Shown here piece after piece: positions 7,986-17,144 of a DNA stretch of 64,000 bases. The notes under the pieces were generated by a model. The model did no database searches. It had not been told where the DNA came from and worked only from the letters and a program-made list of their open reading frames with translations. The DNA is from DASXMT01 sp963755985. Its GTDB lineage: Bacteria > Actinomycetota > Acidimicrobiia > Acidimicrobiales > RAAP-2. Both the position numbers and the translations under genes were made by a program. The stretch spans positions 1,116,001 through 1,180,000 of the forward strand of contig CAVWLO010000002.1 in assembly GCA_963755985.1 (NCBI GenBank), read 5' to 3'. Each line of letters starts with the position of its first letter. Position 1 is the stretch's first letter.

Positions 7986-9428
7986 GTGAGCGCGCCTCCC
8001 GAGATCACGAGCAAACCCGTCGACAACCTGGCCTCGTTGCTCCTGGAGCACCCGTTCGGCCCGGATCAACCGCTGCTCCACACCATCGACCAGACCGTCA
8101 CCGCCGGGGAGGCGCGGTCCCGGGCCCGAGCTGTCGCCGACGAGCTCCGGGCCATGGGCGTTCGGCCCGGCCAGGCCGTAGCCGTGCAGCTGGCCAACGG
8201 TCCCGACGTCATCGCGGCCATGATGGGCACGTGGCTCGCGGGCGCTGTCTTCGTGCCCGTGAACCCACGCCTGCCCGACGCCGAATTGGACAGCGTGCTC
8301 GGTCCAACGGCACCGGCGGCGGTCATCGGGCCCGATGGAATCCTGGCGCGGCCTGCTGCCCGCACCTATGAGGCGGGCACCGGCTTCATCCTGTGGACCT
8401 CGGGGACCACGGGCCGCCCCAGGCCCATCCTCCACACCCATCGCGGCTACGGCGAGCTGATCGACCGGGTCCTTGGGCCGCTGCGATCGGGCGCGGCCCC
8501 GACAGGCCGTCTTCCCTCGCCCAACCTGATCCCGGTGTCCCTGGCACTGAACGCCGGCATCTACAATGTGTTGTTCGGCCTGCGGGCCGGAGCGCCGCTG
8601 GTCATCATGGGCCGTTTCGAGACGACCGTCTTCGCCGAGCTGGTGCGGCGGTTCGAGATCCGCTCCACCGTCCTCCCACCGACAGCCATCGCCATGCTGA
8701 ATGACGATCCCTCGGTGACCGACCTGACCCCACTCAAGTATGTGCGGAGCATCACTGCCCCCCTCTCCCCGCTCCAGGCCCGCCGCTTCACCGATGCCTT
8801 CGGCGTATTCGTCCTCAACAGCTACGGCCAGGCCGAGGTGGGCGAGGTGATCGGTTGGACGGCCGCCGACGCTAAGTCGCACCCCGACAAGATTGGTGCG
8901 GTGGGGCGGCCCCACGCCGGCGTGGCCCTCAAGGTCGTGGCCGAGGACGGGACGGTCCTGGGCGTCGACCGTGTCGGGGAGCTGCTGGTCCGCCCGCCCG
9001 CCATGGCCAGCGGCTATGCCTCCGGCACCGAGCTGTCTGACCGCCTCGACGACGAAGGCTACCTGGCCACCGGCGATCTGGGCCGGGTCGATCAGGACGG
9101 CTTCGTGTGGATCGAAGGGAGGTCGAGCGACCTCATCAACCGTGGGGGCAACAAGGTCTTCCCCGACGAGGTCGAGGAGGTGATCCAGCTTGCCCCCACC
9201 GTCAGCGAGGCAGCCGTCGTCGGGGCCCCGGACGAACGGCTGGGTGAGGTGCCGGTGGCCTATATCGTCGCGACCGACGAGCTCGACCCAGAAGAGCTCA
9301 CTCGCCTCTGCCGGGTCCACCTCACCCCCTACAAGGTCCCCGTCGACTTCGTGAGGATCGGCGCGCTCCCCCGCAACGAGGTCGGGAAGGTGCTCCGGCG
9401 CCAGCTTTTGGGCCTGTACCCAAGATGA
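7986..9428 (+). CDS. Acyl-CoA synthetase, ANL superfamily
   Basis: This is a 480-residue AMP-forming ligase. I take the GTG of VSAPPEITSK as start because GAGGTGGAG precedes it; longer frames extend into the neighbouring remnant. The P-loop FILWTSGTTGRPRPILHTHR is slightly altered (the usual Lys is Arg/Pro). NSYGQAEVGEVIGW is motif A5, LATGDLGRVDQDG the adenylate-binding Asp motif, and NEVGKVLRRQL carries the C-terminal catalytic Lys. It is short for the family (usually 500-550). It would activate a carboxylic acid with ATP and CoA; the substrate is unknown. It is convergent with the aldolase at 9471. Confidence 0.88.
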   Translation: MSAPPEITSKPVDNLASLLLEHPFGPDQPLLHTIDQTVTAGEARSRARAVADELRAMGVRPGQAVAVQLANGPDVIAAMMGTWLAGAVFVPVNPRLPDAELDSVLGPTAPAAVIGPDGILARPAARTYEAGTGFILWTSGTTGRPRPILHTHRGYGELIDRVLGPLRSGAAPTGRLPSPNLIPVSLALNAGIYNVLFGLRAGAPLVIMGRFETTVFAELVRRFEIRSTVLPPTAIAMLNDDPSVTDLTPLKYVRSITAPLSPLQARRFTDAFGVFVLNSYGQAEVGEVIGWTAADAKSHPDKIGAVGRPHAGVALKVVAEDGTVLGVDRVGELLVRPPAMASGYASGTELSDRLDDEGYLATGDLGRVDQDGFVWIEGRSSDLINRGGNKVFPDEVEEVIQLAPTVSEAAVVGAPDERLGEVPVAYIVATDELDPEELTRLCRVHLTPYKVPVDFVRIGALPRNEVGKVLRRQLLGLYPR

Positions 9429-9448
9429 GCCCCCGTATCCGCCGGCGG

Positions 9449-9466
9449 CCGGGCGGGCAGGCCCGG
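9449..9466. terminator. Candidate bidirectional terminator hairpin
   Basis: CCGGGC and GCCCGG form a perfect 6-bp stem with a 6-base loop in the 42-base gap between two convergent genes. There is no T-run, which is common for high-GC actinobacterial terminators. Confidence 0.4.
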
Positions 9467-9470
9467 TCGC

Positions 9471-10208
9471 TCAACGGGTCGTGTCCAACAAGGTGGGGTC
9501 GGCCTCGAGCTCGGCCCGGACCATCGCCTCCCAGAACCCGATGAACTTGGTCCCGTCGCTCCGGCGGAACATGTCAGCGACAGGGCCGGTCATCGGCGTT
9601 CCGCCCCCGACCGCCTCCACGTGCCAGGCATTGCGGCACCGCTGCTCGAGGGCCACGGCTCGCTGGTGCACCGCTCGGATGGACGAGCCGAGCACGAAGA
9701 CCCCGTGGTTTGCCAGCAGGGCCAAGTCGGCGTCGCCCATCGCCCGCACGGCTGACCGGGCCGCAGTCGAGTTGTCCACCCCACCCTGGTACTCGTCGAC
9801 CAGAACCAGTTCGCCACCACCCATGGCCGAGCTCTGGTCATAGACGGGAGGGACCCGACCGGCATCGGCCCAGATGGTTCCGTACCGGGAATGGTTGTGC
9901 ACCGCCACGGTCACATCGTCACGGAATAGGTGCAGCTCGAGGTGGAGGGGGATCCCCAGAGGCACGGGCCAGTCTCCTTCGAGGACGTTCCCGTTGATGT
10001 CGATGCGGATGACGTGCTCGACGCGCAGCTCGCTCCACAGGAGATACCACGGATTGCACAGGAAGGTGCCGTCCGGCTGGCGGTAGGTGATGTGGCCGGC
10101 AATATGGTCGTCGTATCCCTCGCGCCAGAGCGTTCGGGCCAAGAGGACCAACTCCTCGCGGGGGCTCAAGTCCGGGATCAGCTTCTCTGCGGTCGGTGTG
10201 AAATGCAT
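9471..10208 (-). CDS. Class II aldolase/adducin family protein
   Basis: This protein of 245 residues starts at MHFTPTAEKL, preceded by a strong GAGGAGG site; the open frame runs 36 codons further but without a ribosome site. HLELHLFRDDVTVAVHNHSR contains the HNH zinc-ligand motif, and LLANHGVFVLGSSIRAVHQR supplies the third His. The N-terminal EGYDDHIAGHITYR is the substrate-side signature. Class II aldolases cleave or form C-C bonds of phosphorylated sugars, but relatives in catabolic clusters decarboxylate or dehydrate hydroxy acids. It diverges from the CaiB/BaiF gene and shares a 268-base promoter region with it. Confidence 0.88.
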   Translation of the reverse strand: MHFTPTAEKLIPDLSPREELVLLARTLWREGYDDHIAGHITYRQPDGTFLCNPWYLLWSELRVEHVIRIDINGNVLEGDWPVPLGIPLHLELHLFRDDVTVAVHNHSRYGTIWADAGRVPPVYDQSSAMGGGELVLVDEYQGGVDNSTAARSAVRAMGDADLALLANHGVFVLGSSIRAVHQRAVALEQRCRNAWHVEAVGGGTPMTGPVADMFRRSDGTKFIGFWEAMVRAELEADPTLLDTTR

Positions 10209-10476
10209 CGTGCCTCCTCTGCAGTTGTTCGGTCGGGCAACGGGTGCAAAAAAACAAGGATTGCTCCCCTTCCCGTTTTGCCTCCCCTTCCACGATTGAC
10301 CGCTCCACCAGTCCACGGCCGTCCCCCCGCCGACAGAAGATGAGCTTATAGAATATCTTGTCGGGCAAGGCTACGGGAAATCTGCCTCGGTATGCTGGCT
10401 TCCTTGAAATGGCCTGGCGTGTAGTCGGCTGCGTCGGCCGGCCGTTCGGGAGATGTCAACAGAGAGACAGGGGCAC

Positions 10477-12804
10477 ATGCTCGAAGGCGTGCGAGTCGTT
10501 GAACTGACAGCGGACATCGCCGGCCCATACTGCACCAAGGTGTTGGCCGACGCCGGTGCCGATGTCGTGAAGGTCGAGCCGCCGGACGGTGACCCCCTGC
10601 GCCATTGGGGATCGGGTGCACTTTTCGAGTTCCTGAACACGTCCAAACGCTCCATCCAAGGCCCAGCCGACAACCTGATCGCCGCGGCTGACATCCTGGT
10701 CGTCGGGAGCCGCGTCGAGCTGGACACCTTGTGGGCCGATAACCCGTCGTTGGTTGTCGTGACCATCACCCCATTCGGCTGCGACGGACCATGGGCCGGC
10801 CGCCCTAGTACCGAGTTCACCTTGCAGGCGGCCTGTGGCTCGACCGGGCAACGAGGACTCCCGGAACAGCCTCCGCTCGCGGCCGGCGGCCGGATTGGCG
10901 AATGGGTGACCGGGACCTACGCGGCGCTCGGTGCCATCGCCGCCTATCGCGAGGCCGCCCGGTGCGGACGGGGTGAGCACGTCGACGTGGCCATGCTCGA
11001 CTCCATGGCTGTGACCATGGTGACATACCCGTCGGTCTTTGCCTCTTTCACCGGGTGGCCACCACAAAAAGGCACCGGCCGGGTCATCGAGGTGCCGTCG
11101 GTCGAACCGACGAAGGACGGGTTCTTCGTCGCCACCACCAATAGCGCACAACAGTTTCAGGACTTCTTGACCATGATCGGTCGGCCGGATCTCCTCGCCG
11201 ACCCGGAGTTAGCCAACGCGGCAAAGCGGTTTGCCCGCAGGGACGACTTCCTGGCCGCCGTGGGTGCGTACACGTCGCAGCACACCACAGCCGACCTGCT
11301 CGAGCAGGCCTCGCTCTACCGGATACCGGCCGGCCCGGTACTCGACGGATCGACGATGCCCGAGTTCGAACAGTTTGTCGCCCGCGACGTGTTCCAGCCG
11401 AACCCTTCGGGACGGTTCCTCCAGCCACGAGTGCCGTTCTCCATCTCCGGGACAGCACCCCGCCCGTTCGGACCGGCTCCAGCTCGCGGGGAGCACACCG
11501 GTTCCGTGGCCTGGGCGGCAATCGACCGTTCGAGCCAGCAATCTGAAGGGACAGACGGCGCTACCCCCGCCATCACATGGCGCCTTCCCCTCGACGGAAT
11601 CCGAGTTGTCGACTGCACGGCATGGTGGGCCGGACCGGCCGCCACCAACGTGCTCGGCTGCTTGGGGGCCGACGTCATCAAGGTCGAGTCGGCGACCAGG
11701 CCCGACTACATGCGCTTTGCCAGCGCCCGCCCATCCACCGAGGATCGCTGGTGGGAGTGGGGCCCGCTCTTCCACGGTGTCAACGTGGGAAAGCGGGCCG
11801 TAACCCTCGATCTGACTTGCCCCGAGGGCGTCGAAGCCTTCGAGCGGCTCATCACGACCGCCGATGTACTGGTCGAGAACTACACCCCCCGGGTCATGGA
11901 GCAATTCGGCCTGGGCTGGGACCGTATCCATGAAGTCAACCCTGACCTGGTCATGGTGCGGATGCCCGCCTTCGGCCTCGACGGACCTTGGCGGGACCGC
12001 ACCGGTTTCGCACAGACAATGGAGTGCCTGGCCGGTATGGCCTGGCTCACCGGCTTCTCGGACGGACCGCCGGTGCTGGTGCGGGGCGCCTGCGACCCTT
12101 TGGCCGGCATGCACTCGGTGATCGCCACCATGTTGGCTCTCATCGAGCGGGACCAGTCGGGTGGTGGCCGGTTGGTGGAGACAGTCATGGTCGAGGCCGC
12201 CCTCAATGCCGCGGCCGAGCAGGTGGTCGAGTACGGGGCGTCGGGAACCGTGCTGCGCCGCGATGGCAATCGGGGACCGGTGGCCGCACCCCAAGGCGTC
12301 TACCCGTGTGCCGGCGACGACCGATGGCTGGCCCTGGCCATTGCCACTGACGAACAATGGCGATCCCTTTGCTCGGCACTGGACAAGTCCCAGTGGGCAG
12401 ACGACGCCGCCCTGGCTGGCGCGGCTGGGCGCCGCCGCCGCCACGACCAGATCGACGGTGAGCTGGCCGAGTGGACCTCAGTCTCCGACGCCGACGAAGC
12501 GGCAGCATTACTGGTGGCAGCCGGCGTGCCCGCCTGCGCGGTCGTACCGGCCCGCGACATCGTCTCCAATCCGCAGATTCGGTCCCGCTCCCTCTTCGAA
12601 GTCGAGCGCCATGGCCTGACCGGTGACCACGAGATCCCCATGCTCCCCTTCCGCTTCACCCAGGTCGATCATTGGCTCCGATCGCCGGCTCCGACCCTCG
12701 GCCAGCACAGCGACGAGGTGCTGGCCGAGATCGGCATCGAGCCGGCCGACATCGCAAAGCTGCGTCAGGCCGGCATTGTGGGCGACACGCTGGCCACGTT
12801 CTGA
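10477..12804 (+). CDS. CaiB/BaiF family CoA-transferase, tandem two-domain form
   Basis: This is a 775-residue protein made of two full CaiB/BaiF (class III CoA-transferase) units, residues 1-370 and about 375-775; single-domain enzymes are about 400 residues. Each unit begins with the family signature: VRVVELTADIAGPYCTKVLA and IRVVDCTAWWAGPAATNVLG. The first unit keeps the expected nucleophilic Asp (D175, in HVDVAMLDSMAV). The second has Glu at the matching place (E573, TVMVEAALNA). Class III enzymes move CoA between carboxylates through an aspartyl-CoA intermediate. The start at MLEGVRVVEL is chosen for its AGGGG site; an in-frame ATG lies 24 bases upstream. Confidence 0.88.
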   Translation: MLEGVRVVELTADIAGPYCTKVLADAGADVVKVEPPDGDPLRHWGSGALFEFLNTSKRSIQGPADNLIAAADILVVGSRVELDTLWADNPSLVVVTITPFGCDGPWAGRPSTEFTLQAACGSTGQRGLPEQPPLAAGGRIGEWVTGTYAALGAIAAYREAARCGRGEHVDVAMLDSMAVTMVTYPSVFASFTGWPPQKGTGRVIEVPSVEPTKDGFFVATTNSAQQFQDFLTMIGRPDLLADPELANAAKRFARRDDFLAAVGAYTSQHTTADLLEQASLYRIPAGPVLDGSTMPEFEQFVARDVFQPNPSGRFLQPRVPFSISGTAPRPFGPAPARGEHTGSVAWAAIDRSSQQSEGTDGATPAITWRLPLDGIRVVDCTAWWAGPAATNVLGCLGADVIKVESATRPDYMRFASARPSTEDRWWEWGPLFHGVNVGKRAVTLDLTCPEGVEAFERLITTADVLVENYTPRVMEQFGLGWDRIHEVNPDLVMVRMPAFGLDGPWRDRTGFAQTMECLAGMAWLTGFSDGPPVLVRGACDPLAGMHSVIATMLALIERDQSGGGRLVETVMVEAALNAAAEQVVEYGASGTVLRRDGNRGPVAAPQGVYPCAGDDRWLALAIATDEQWRSLCSALDKSQWADDAALAGAAGRRRRHDQIDGELAEWTSVSDADEAAALLVAAGVPACAVVPARDIVSNPQIRSRSLFEVERHGLTGDHEIPMLPFRFTQVDHWLRSPAPTLGQHSDEVLAEIGIEPADIAKLRQAGIVGDTLATF

Positions 12805-13250
12805 AGCAGGGGCCGCGCCAAGGAATATGTCACATTGACTTGGCCCCGAGATCACTTTGCTTGCGACCGGCATTCATCGGACCTCGATGCAGTGAACATC
12901 GCGACCCAAACGAAGATCAATCGGCAAACCCGCCCAACCGGCTAACCGGCTCATGGGCTCCCGGTCACATCACGGGTGACGGTCAGGTCTGGCAGACCCA
13001 GCAGACCGTCCGTCCCATGACCACACCCGGACGGTGGGCCCGGGCCGAGCCGGGCAGATGCCAGCCACGGCAACGTGGTGCTGTCGTGACCGGAGACGGC
13101 CCCACCCGCGCAGACCCGGCTCCCTCGTGTGGCGGCGGGTGGCAACATCGCCTCTTCGCTCCCCTCGCGGACAAAGTGATGTTCTGTCCGATTGTCTGTA
13201 CAGTCCAATTGTCCGTAGAGTCCGATTGTCTGTACAGTCCGACCTACGGC
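12805..13250. other. Gene-poor stretch, 446 bp
   Basis: I see no convincing gene on either strand between the CaiB/BaiF gene and the alcohol dehydrogenase tail. Open frames here lack ribosome sites and family motifs. The only structured element is the 17-bp tandem repeat at 13186-13243. The stretch continues into gene fragments, so it is probably degenerated coding sequence. Confidence 0.6.
13186..13243. repeat. 17-bp tandem repeat with two CTGTACAG palindromes, possible operator array
   Basis: Three 17-bp units run head to tail: gtccgattgtctgtaca (13186), gtccaattgtccgtaga (13203) and gtccgattgtctgtaca (13220), followed by a partial gtccgac. Units 1 and 3 are identical, and each creates the perfect 8-bp palindrome CTGTACAG across its downstream boundary (13196-13203 and 13230-13237). 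The palindromes are 34 bp apart, about three helical turns. The array ends 8 bases before an ATG. Tandem half-sites of this kind often bind dimeric TetR- or MarR-type repressors. Confidence 0.6.
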
Positions 13251-13436
13251 ATGTCAGTCATCGTCGAGCCCGAGGCCAACCAGGAGGATTTCCAGGCGCT
13301 CGTTGCCTGCGACGGGAACGGCCAGGTCACTCCGGCCATTGGGCGCTGTTTCCCATTGGCCGGCGCGGCAGGGGGCATGCCAGTCGTGCAGGGTCGACGA
13401 GCGCTCGGCAAAGTCGTGATCGACGTGCCGTCATGA
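13251..13436 (+). pseudogene. Zinc-type alcohol dehydrogenase/quinone reductase C-terminal remnant
   Basis: An ATG frame of 61 codons reads GQVTPAIGRCFPLAGAAGGM then PVVQGRRALGKVVIDVPS. This matches the last 45 residues of medium-chain dehydrogenases (G.v.P.I.r.ypLe.a..A...l..g...GKvVl.v). The catalytic and nucleotide-binding domains are absent. Its last codons overlap the start of the SDR fragment. Whether the short frame is translated is unknown. Confidence 0.55.
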
Positions 13437-13832
13437 CCCGAGTGGCCGTCGTCACCGGAGGAAGCAGTGGCATCGGCCGCGCCACCGTGGAGCATCTCGA
13501 ACGGGGGGGCGTGAAGGTGGCAGTGCTCGACGCCCAAGGCGACCCGCCGGTAGACGTCAGCGACGCGACCGCGGTCGCCGCCGCGATCGAAGAGCCGCAC
13601 AGGCTGCTCGGAGGGGTGGGCATCCTCGTGAACGGAGCCGGCATCCCGGCGGGCGGCCCGATCGAGGGCGACGGCTACCTCGAGCCGTGGGAGCGGGGCA
13701 CTGGCGGTGAACCTGACTGGTGCCATGCTCACCGTCCGGGCGTGCCTTGATGACCTCAGCCGCTCGAGGGCGGGACGAATCGTCAATGTCGGATCCACCG
13801 AAGCTCTGGGCGCCGGCCGCCTCAGCGGCCCG
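13433..13832 (+). pseudogene. Short-chain dehydrogenase N-terminal half, frameshifted and truncated
   Basis: The frame starts MTRVAVVTGGSSGIGRATVE (TGxxxGIG nucleotide motif) and continues through ILVNGAGIPAGG. An extra G in the run at 13695-13698 breaks it; removing one G gives WERALAVNLTGAMLTVRACL and then GRIVNVGSTEALGAGRLSGP. The protein stops exactly where the catalytic YxxxK motif should begin, and the next codon in frame is the ATG of the APH-type gene. About half of the normal 250 residues are missing, so no dehydrogenase activity is expected. Confidence 0.7.
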
Positions 13833-14812
13833 ATGAACCTCCTGGACACCGGGCGACTGGCTGTGTGGCTCGATGCTGAGGGCCTCGAACCCGGTCGTCC
13901 CGTCACCGCCGAACCGCTGGCCGGTGGCCGGTCGAACGCAATGTTCACGGTGACCCGAGGGACACGCGGTGGGTCTTGCGACGACCGGCCCGGGTCGCCG
14001 TGGATCGGGCCAACGAGGGTATGCGCCGTGAGTACCGGTTCCTGGCCGCCCTGGGCGGGACGGGCGTCCCTCACCCTTCCGTCGTGGCGATGTGCGACGA
14101 CCACGACGTGCTCGGCTGTACCTTCTTCCTGATGGACCAGGTCGAGGGGGTCCACCCGTTGCCGGCTCCTCCGGCCCTTGATGACGAGCCCGGGCGGACC
14201 GAGATCGCATTCGCGCTCGTCGATGCCCTCGCCCAACTCCATCGCGTCGACTGGCGGGCCGCCGGCCTGGCCGACCTAGGTCGGCCCGACGGGTTCCACG
14301 ACCGTCAGGTCGAGCGCTGGCGCTCACAGCTGAGCTCATACGGCGGCCGCGACCTTCCCGGCATGGAACGAGTGATGTCGTGGCTTCAGGACCACCGGCC
14401 GGCGAGTTTTGAACCGACCATCATGCACGGCGACTACCACATGATGAACATCCTGGTGGCGCCGGACCGACCCGGACGGGTCCTGGCCGTGCTCGACTGG
14501 GAGACGGCTACCATCGGCGACCCACTGCTCGACCTCGCCGGATTTTGTGAGATCTGGTGCCCGGCCACAGAGGTGGGTTGGCCATCGCGCTCGGCCCTCA
14601 TCGAGCGGTACGGGGTCGAGCGTGGAGTCGGGCCAATCGGGGGCCTGGCCTACTACGAGGTGCTCTACAACTTCCGGCTCGCCGTCCTGCTCGAGGGCAT
14701 CTACCAACGATCGCTCAGGGACCCGAGCCGGGACGATCAGGAGGACATGGGCATCCGGGCCTTGGCCAACGTCAATCGGGCACTCGCACTGCTCCAGAGC
14801 GAACATCGATGA
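13833..14812 (+). pseudogene. APH family phosphotransferase, single-base frameshift
   Basis: Restoring one G in the run at 13959-13961 yields a 326-residue kinase-like protein. The N-terminal lobe has LLDTGRLAVWLDAEGLEPG and PLAGGRSNAMFTVTRG, continuing DTRWVLRRPARV. The catalytic lobe has TIMHGDYHMMNILVAPDRPG (Brenner motif HGDxHxxN) and VLAVLDWETATIGDPLLDLA (metal-binding D). This is the aminoglycoside-phosphotransferase-like group often found with acyl-CoA dehydrogenases (ACAD10-like) in actinobacteria, probably phosphorylating a hydroxyacyl intermediate rather than a drug. The deletion may be an assembly error, as all key residues are intact. Confidence 0.7.
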
Positions 14813-14929
14813 CGGTCGCCTGACCGGCGAGGCGCCGGTATCCAGTACACCCGGCAGCCCGCTTCGAGATCACGGTCGAACTGTGAACGCCGGTACCGGT
14901 TGCCGAGCCTGACTGGAGATCATCCCTGT

Positions 14930-15985
14930 TCAGAGGTTGTACAGCCGGGAGGCGTTGCCGGCGCAGATCAGCTCCCGCTCCGGTTCGGGCACCTGGGCGA
15001 ACTGGCGTTCCACCACCGCCTGCGAGTTGGGCCACGTGGTCGCCGGGTGTGGGAAGTCGGTCGACCACAGGATGTTCTCGACGCCGAGCTCGTGGCGCTG
15101 GCGCAACCCGAACTCGTCGTCCATGAACGTGACCGCCATGTTCCGGCCGAAGTACTCGCTCGGCTTCAGTTTCATGCCTGGGAAGTCGTACGGCCCAGCC
15201 GCCTTGCGGTCGAGCGACGCGATGAAGCCGGCCACCCAGTACAGGCTGGGCTCGACGAACACGATCTTCAGCTTGGGGAAGCGTTCGAGCGTTCCCGTCA
15301 GGATCCACCAGGCGATGACTTGGGCGAGGGTCAGGGCGGGCAGCGACGTGAAGATGCCACATTGCGGCGTGGGGTCCCGCTGGAACACGTCGTAGAGATA
15401 CGGCGCCGTGCCGAGGTGGTGTGAGATGGCCAGACCGGTCTCGGAGAGGGCTGCCCACAACCGGTCGTACGACACGTCGTGGTAGTCGGGCAGGCCCAGC
15501 TCGGAGGGAAAGTTCGGGAGGTGCACCGAACGGGCGCCCAGTCCGGCCAGGCGATGCACCTCAGTCACAGCGTAATCGATGTCGATGATCGGGACCTGGT
15601 AGGAGACAGCCAGGCGCTTCGGGTCGACGGATGCGAATTCGCTCAGGTGGTCGGTGAAGGCGCGACTGATCGGCTTCCAGTCCCCTTTGACCAGGCCGAA
15701 GTGCCGGAAGGCGGAGACCTCCGAGTACAGGACCTCTGCTTGGACCCCGTCCCGGTCCATGGCCGCCAGCCGTGCGACGGGATCGGAGTAGCCAGGATCG
15801 CGGAACGCATCCATGTCCCAGTCGGACATGTCCAGTTCCTTGCCACCCCGGAGCCGCCTCTCCTGCGCCGCTTGCAGGCTGATGGCGTCATCGAAGGCCT
15901 TGTGCAGCGACGCCGGGACCCGCTCCCGTATGACGTCGAGCGGAACACGCACATGAGAATCAGCAGAGATCAATAGGCGAGTCAT
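14930..15985 (-). CDS. Amidohydrolase_2 family protein (regulon copy A)
   Basis: This TIM-barrel amidohydrolase has 351 residues and starts MTRLLISADSHVRVPLDVIR. The SADSHV strand, AISHHLGTAPYLYDVF, and the terminal NILWSTDFPHPATTWPNSQA are the metal-site regions. It is a close paralogue of the protein at 29172-30293: both share DPKRLxVSYQxPIxDID and ELGLPDYxDxxYDxLW. The open frame runs far upstream in the same phase, but only antisense to the next genes. A CATAG-N6-atatg operator lies 42-57 bases before the start. Members of this group hydrolyse or decarboxylate ring carboxylates; the substrate is not known. Confidence 0.88.
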   Translation of the reverse strand: MTRLLISADSHVRVPLDVIRERVPASLHKAFDDAISLQAAQERRLRGGKELDMSDWDMDAFRDPGYSDPVARLAAMDRDGVQAEVLYSEVSAFRHFGLVKGDWKPISRAFTDHLSEFASVDPKRLAVSYQVPIIDIDYAVTEVHRLAGLGARSVHLPNFPSELGLPDYHDVSYDRLWAALSETGLAISHHLGTAPYLYDVFQRDPTPQCGIFTSLPALTLAQVIAWWILTGTLERFPKLKIVFVEPSLYWVAGFIASLDRKAAGPYDFPGMKLKPSEYFGRNMAVTFMDDEFGLRQRHELGVENILWSTDFPHPATTWPNSQAVVERQFAQVPEPERELICAGNASRLYNL

Positions 15986-16026
15986 AGCGAGCGAATCCCC
16001 CTCTTCGTAAGTGATTGGCGCTAGTT

Positions 16027-16042
16027 CATAGTAGTTGATATG
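16027..16042. promoter_or_regulatory. CATAG-N6-CTATG-type operator (site b)
   Basis: CATAGTAGTTGATATG is an imperfect inverted repeat with one mismatch to CATAG-N6-CTATG. It lies 42-57 bases upstream of the amidohydrolase start at 15985 and belongs to a set of seven such sites in this window. Confidence 0.6.
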
Positions 16043-16116
16043 TCCGATGGCCGACGGCGGCCCGGAGAGGGGGCACGGGCACCGGCGGAGGTGGCGCCGC
16101 CGCCTCGGCGACCGGG

Positions 16117-17113
16117 TCAGAGCCCGGAGGCCCAATGGGCGAGCCGGTCCCAGAGGACGGTTCGCAAAGAGGCCAGATTGTGGCAGTGGGCCGAGCCGGG
16201 GAGCACGAAGAGCGTGATGTCCCGGCTCGACGTGTACCGGGCAGCACTGACGAAAAAATCGCGCGTGAGGTCGTACTGGCCGAAGCCCACGAACACCGGC
16301 ACGGTGATGTCGGATTTCTCCTTGTCGGTCACGTGCGGCAGCATGGAGGTCAGACCGCAGGAGTAGAGGAGCTCGACTTGCTGGGCCCCGAAATTCGGCG
16401 CGCACGGCGCGGGGCACGTCGCGAGCCATGAATGATCCCGGCTCCGGCCGGGACGTGCCGACCAACGGCACCCCGGTGAGGCGGATCCGGGCCAGCTCCA
16501 CGACGTCGGCGTCGAGGATCGGGGGGTGCTCGGCCACCCGGCGCTCGGCTTCGGTCAGGAACTGGGGAAGGCCGTTCCCCCCGTGTCCCAGGGGGGCCAC
16601 GGCATCGAAGGTGGCGTGCCGGGCCTGTTGCACGGAGAGGAGCATCCCCCCCATCGAGTGCCCGACCCCGACCGCAGTCAGGCTCAGGAGCGGGCCGAGC
16701 TCGGGCACCAACGTGCCGGCGGCCAAGCCGTCGAGGGCCGTGCGGTGGGCACGGTCGTTGACCGCACTGGCCAACGCCGGGGTGACCTCGACGATGTCAT
16801 CGACCCTGCTCGAGGCGCCCAGTCCGATATGGTCGAAGGCGACGACCACGCAGCCCTTCCCGGCGAGGTGCTCCGCCATGCTGTAGCCCGGGTGGCCGGG
16901 CACCTGGAAATCGAAGTATGTCGTCGAGGCGTGGCCGCCGGCCAGGCAGCACCACACCACCGTCGCCCTCGACTGGTCGGACCGGAGGGGGGCATGGACC
17001 CAGCCCCGGACCATGACCGGACCGGGAAAGGGAACGAGATCGGACACGTCGACCTCGATCTCTCGCCGGAGCGTCACCGGAGCGGGTGGCTCGATGCTCG
17101 GCACCGCGGTCAC
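16117..17113 (-). pseudogene. Alpha/beta hydrolase, single-base frameshift
   Basis: Removing one A at 16391-16393 (plus-strand GAAATTC) gives a 331-residue hydrolase that aligns end to end with the 327-residue protein at 20357-21340. It has WCCLAGGHASTTYFDFQVPG (oxyanion region), VGVGHSMGGMLLSVQQARHA (nucleophile elbow GHSMG), and after the shift ITVPVFVGFGQYDLTRDFFV (acid) and VLPGSAHCHNLASLRTVLWD (catalytic His). GTG at 17113 is the likely start, 31 bases after the CaiB/BaiF stop, so it is in the same operon. It may be a thioesterase or lactonase for a pathway intermediate. The catalytic triad is complete once the frame is mended. Confidence 0.75.
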
Positions 17114-17144
17114 CGGCCGTCCCGCCCCTCTCCTCGTCGTCCGG

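Noticed and set aside
10357..10369. CTTG-TCGGG-CAAG inverted repeat between divergent genes
   Set aside because: A 4-bp arm is too short to separate from chance, although the position is suitable for control.
13186..13243. CRISPR array
   Set aside because: The 17-bp units abut without spacers, and no cas gene is present.
14887..14905. CCGGTACCGG palindrome near the APH/amidohydrolase gap
   Set aside because: A single 10-bp GC-rich palindrome is expected by chance here and has no T-run or promoter context.
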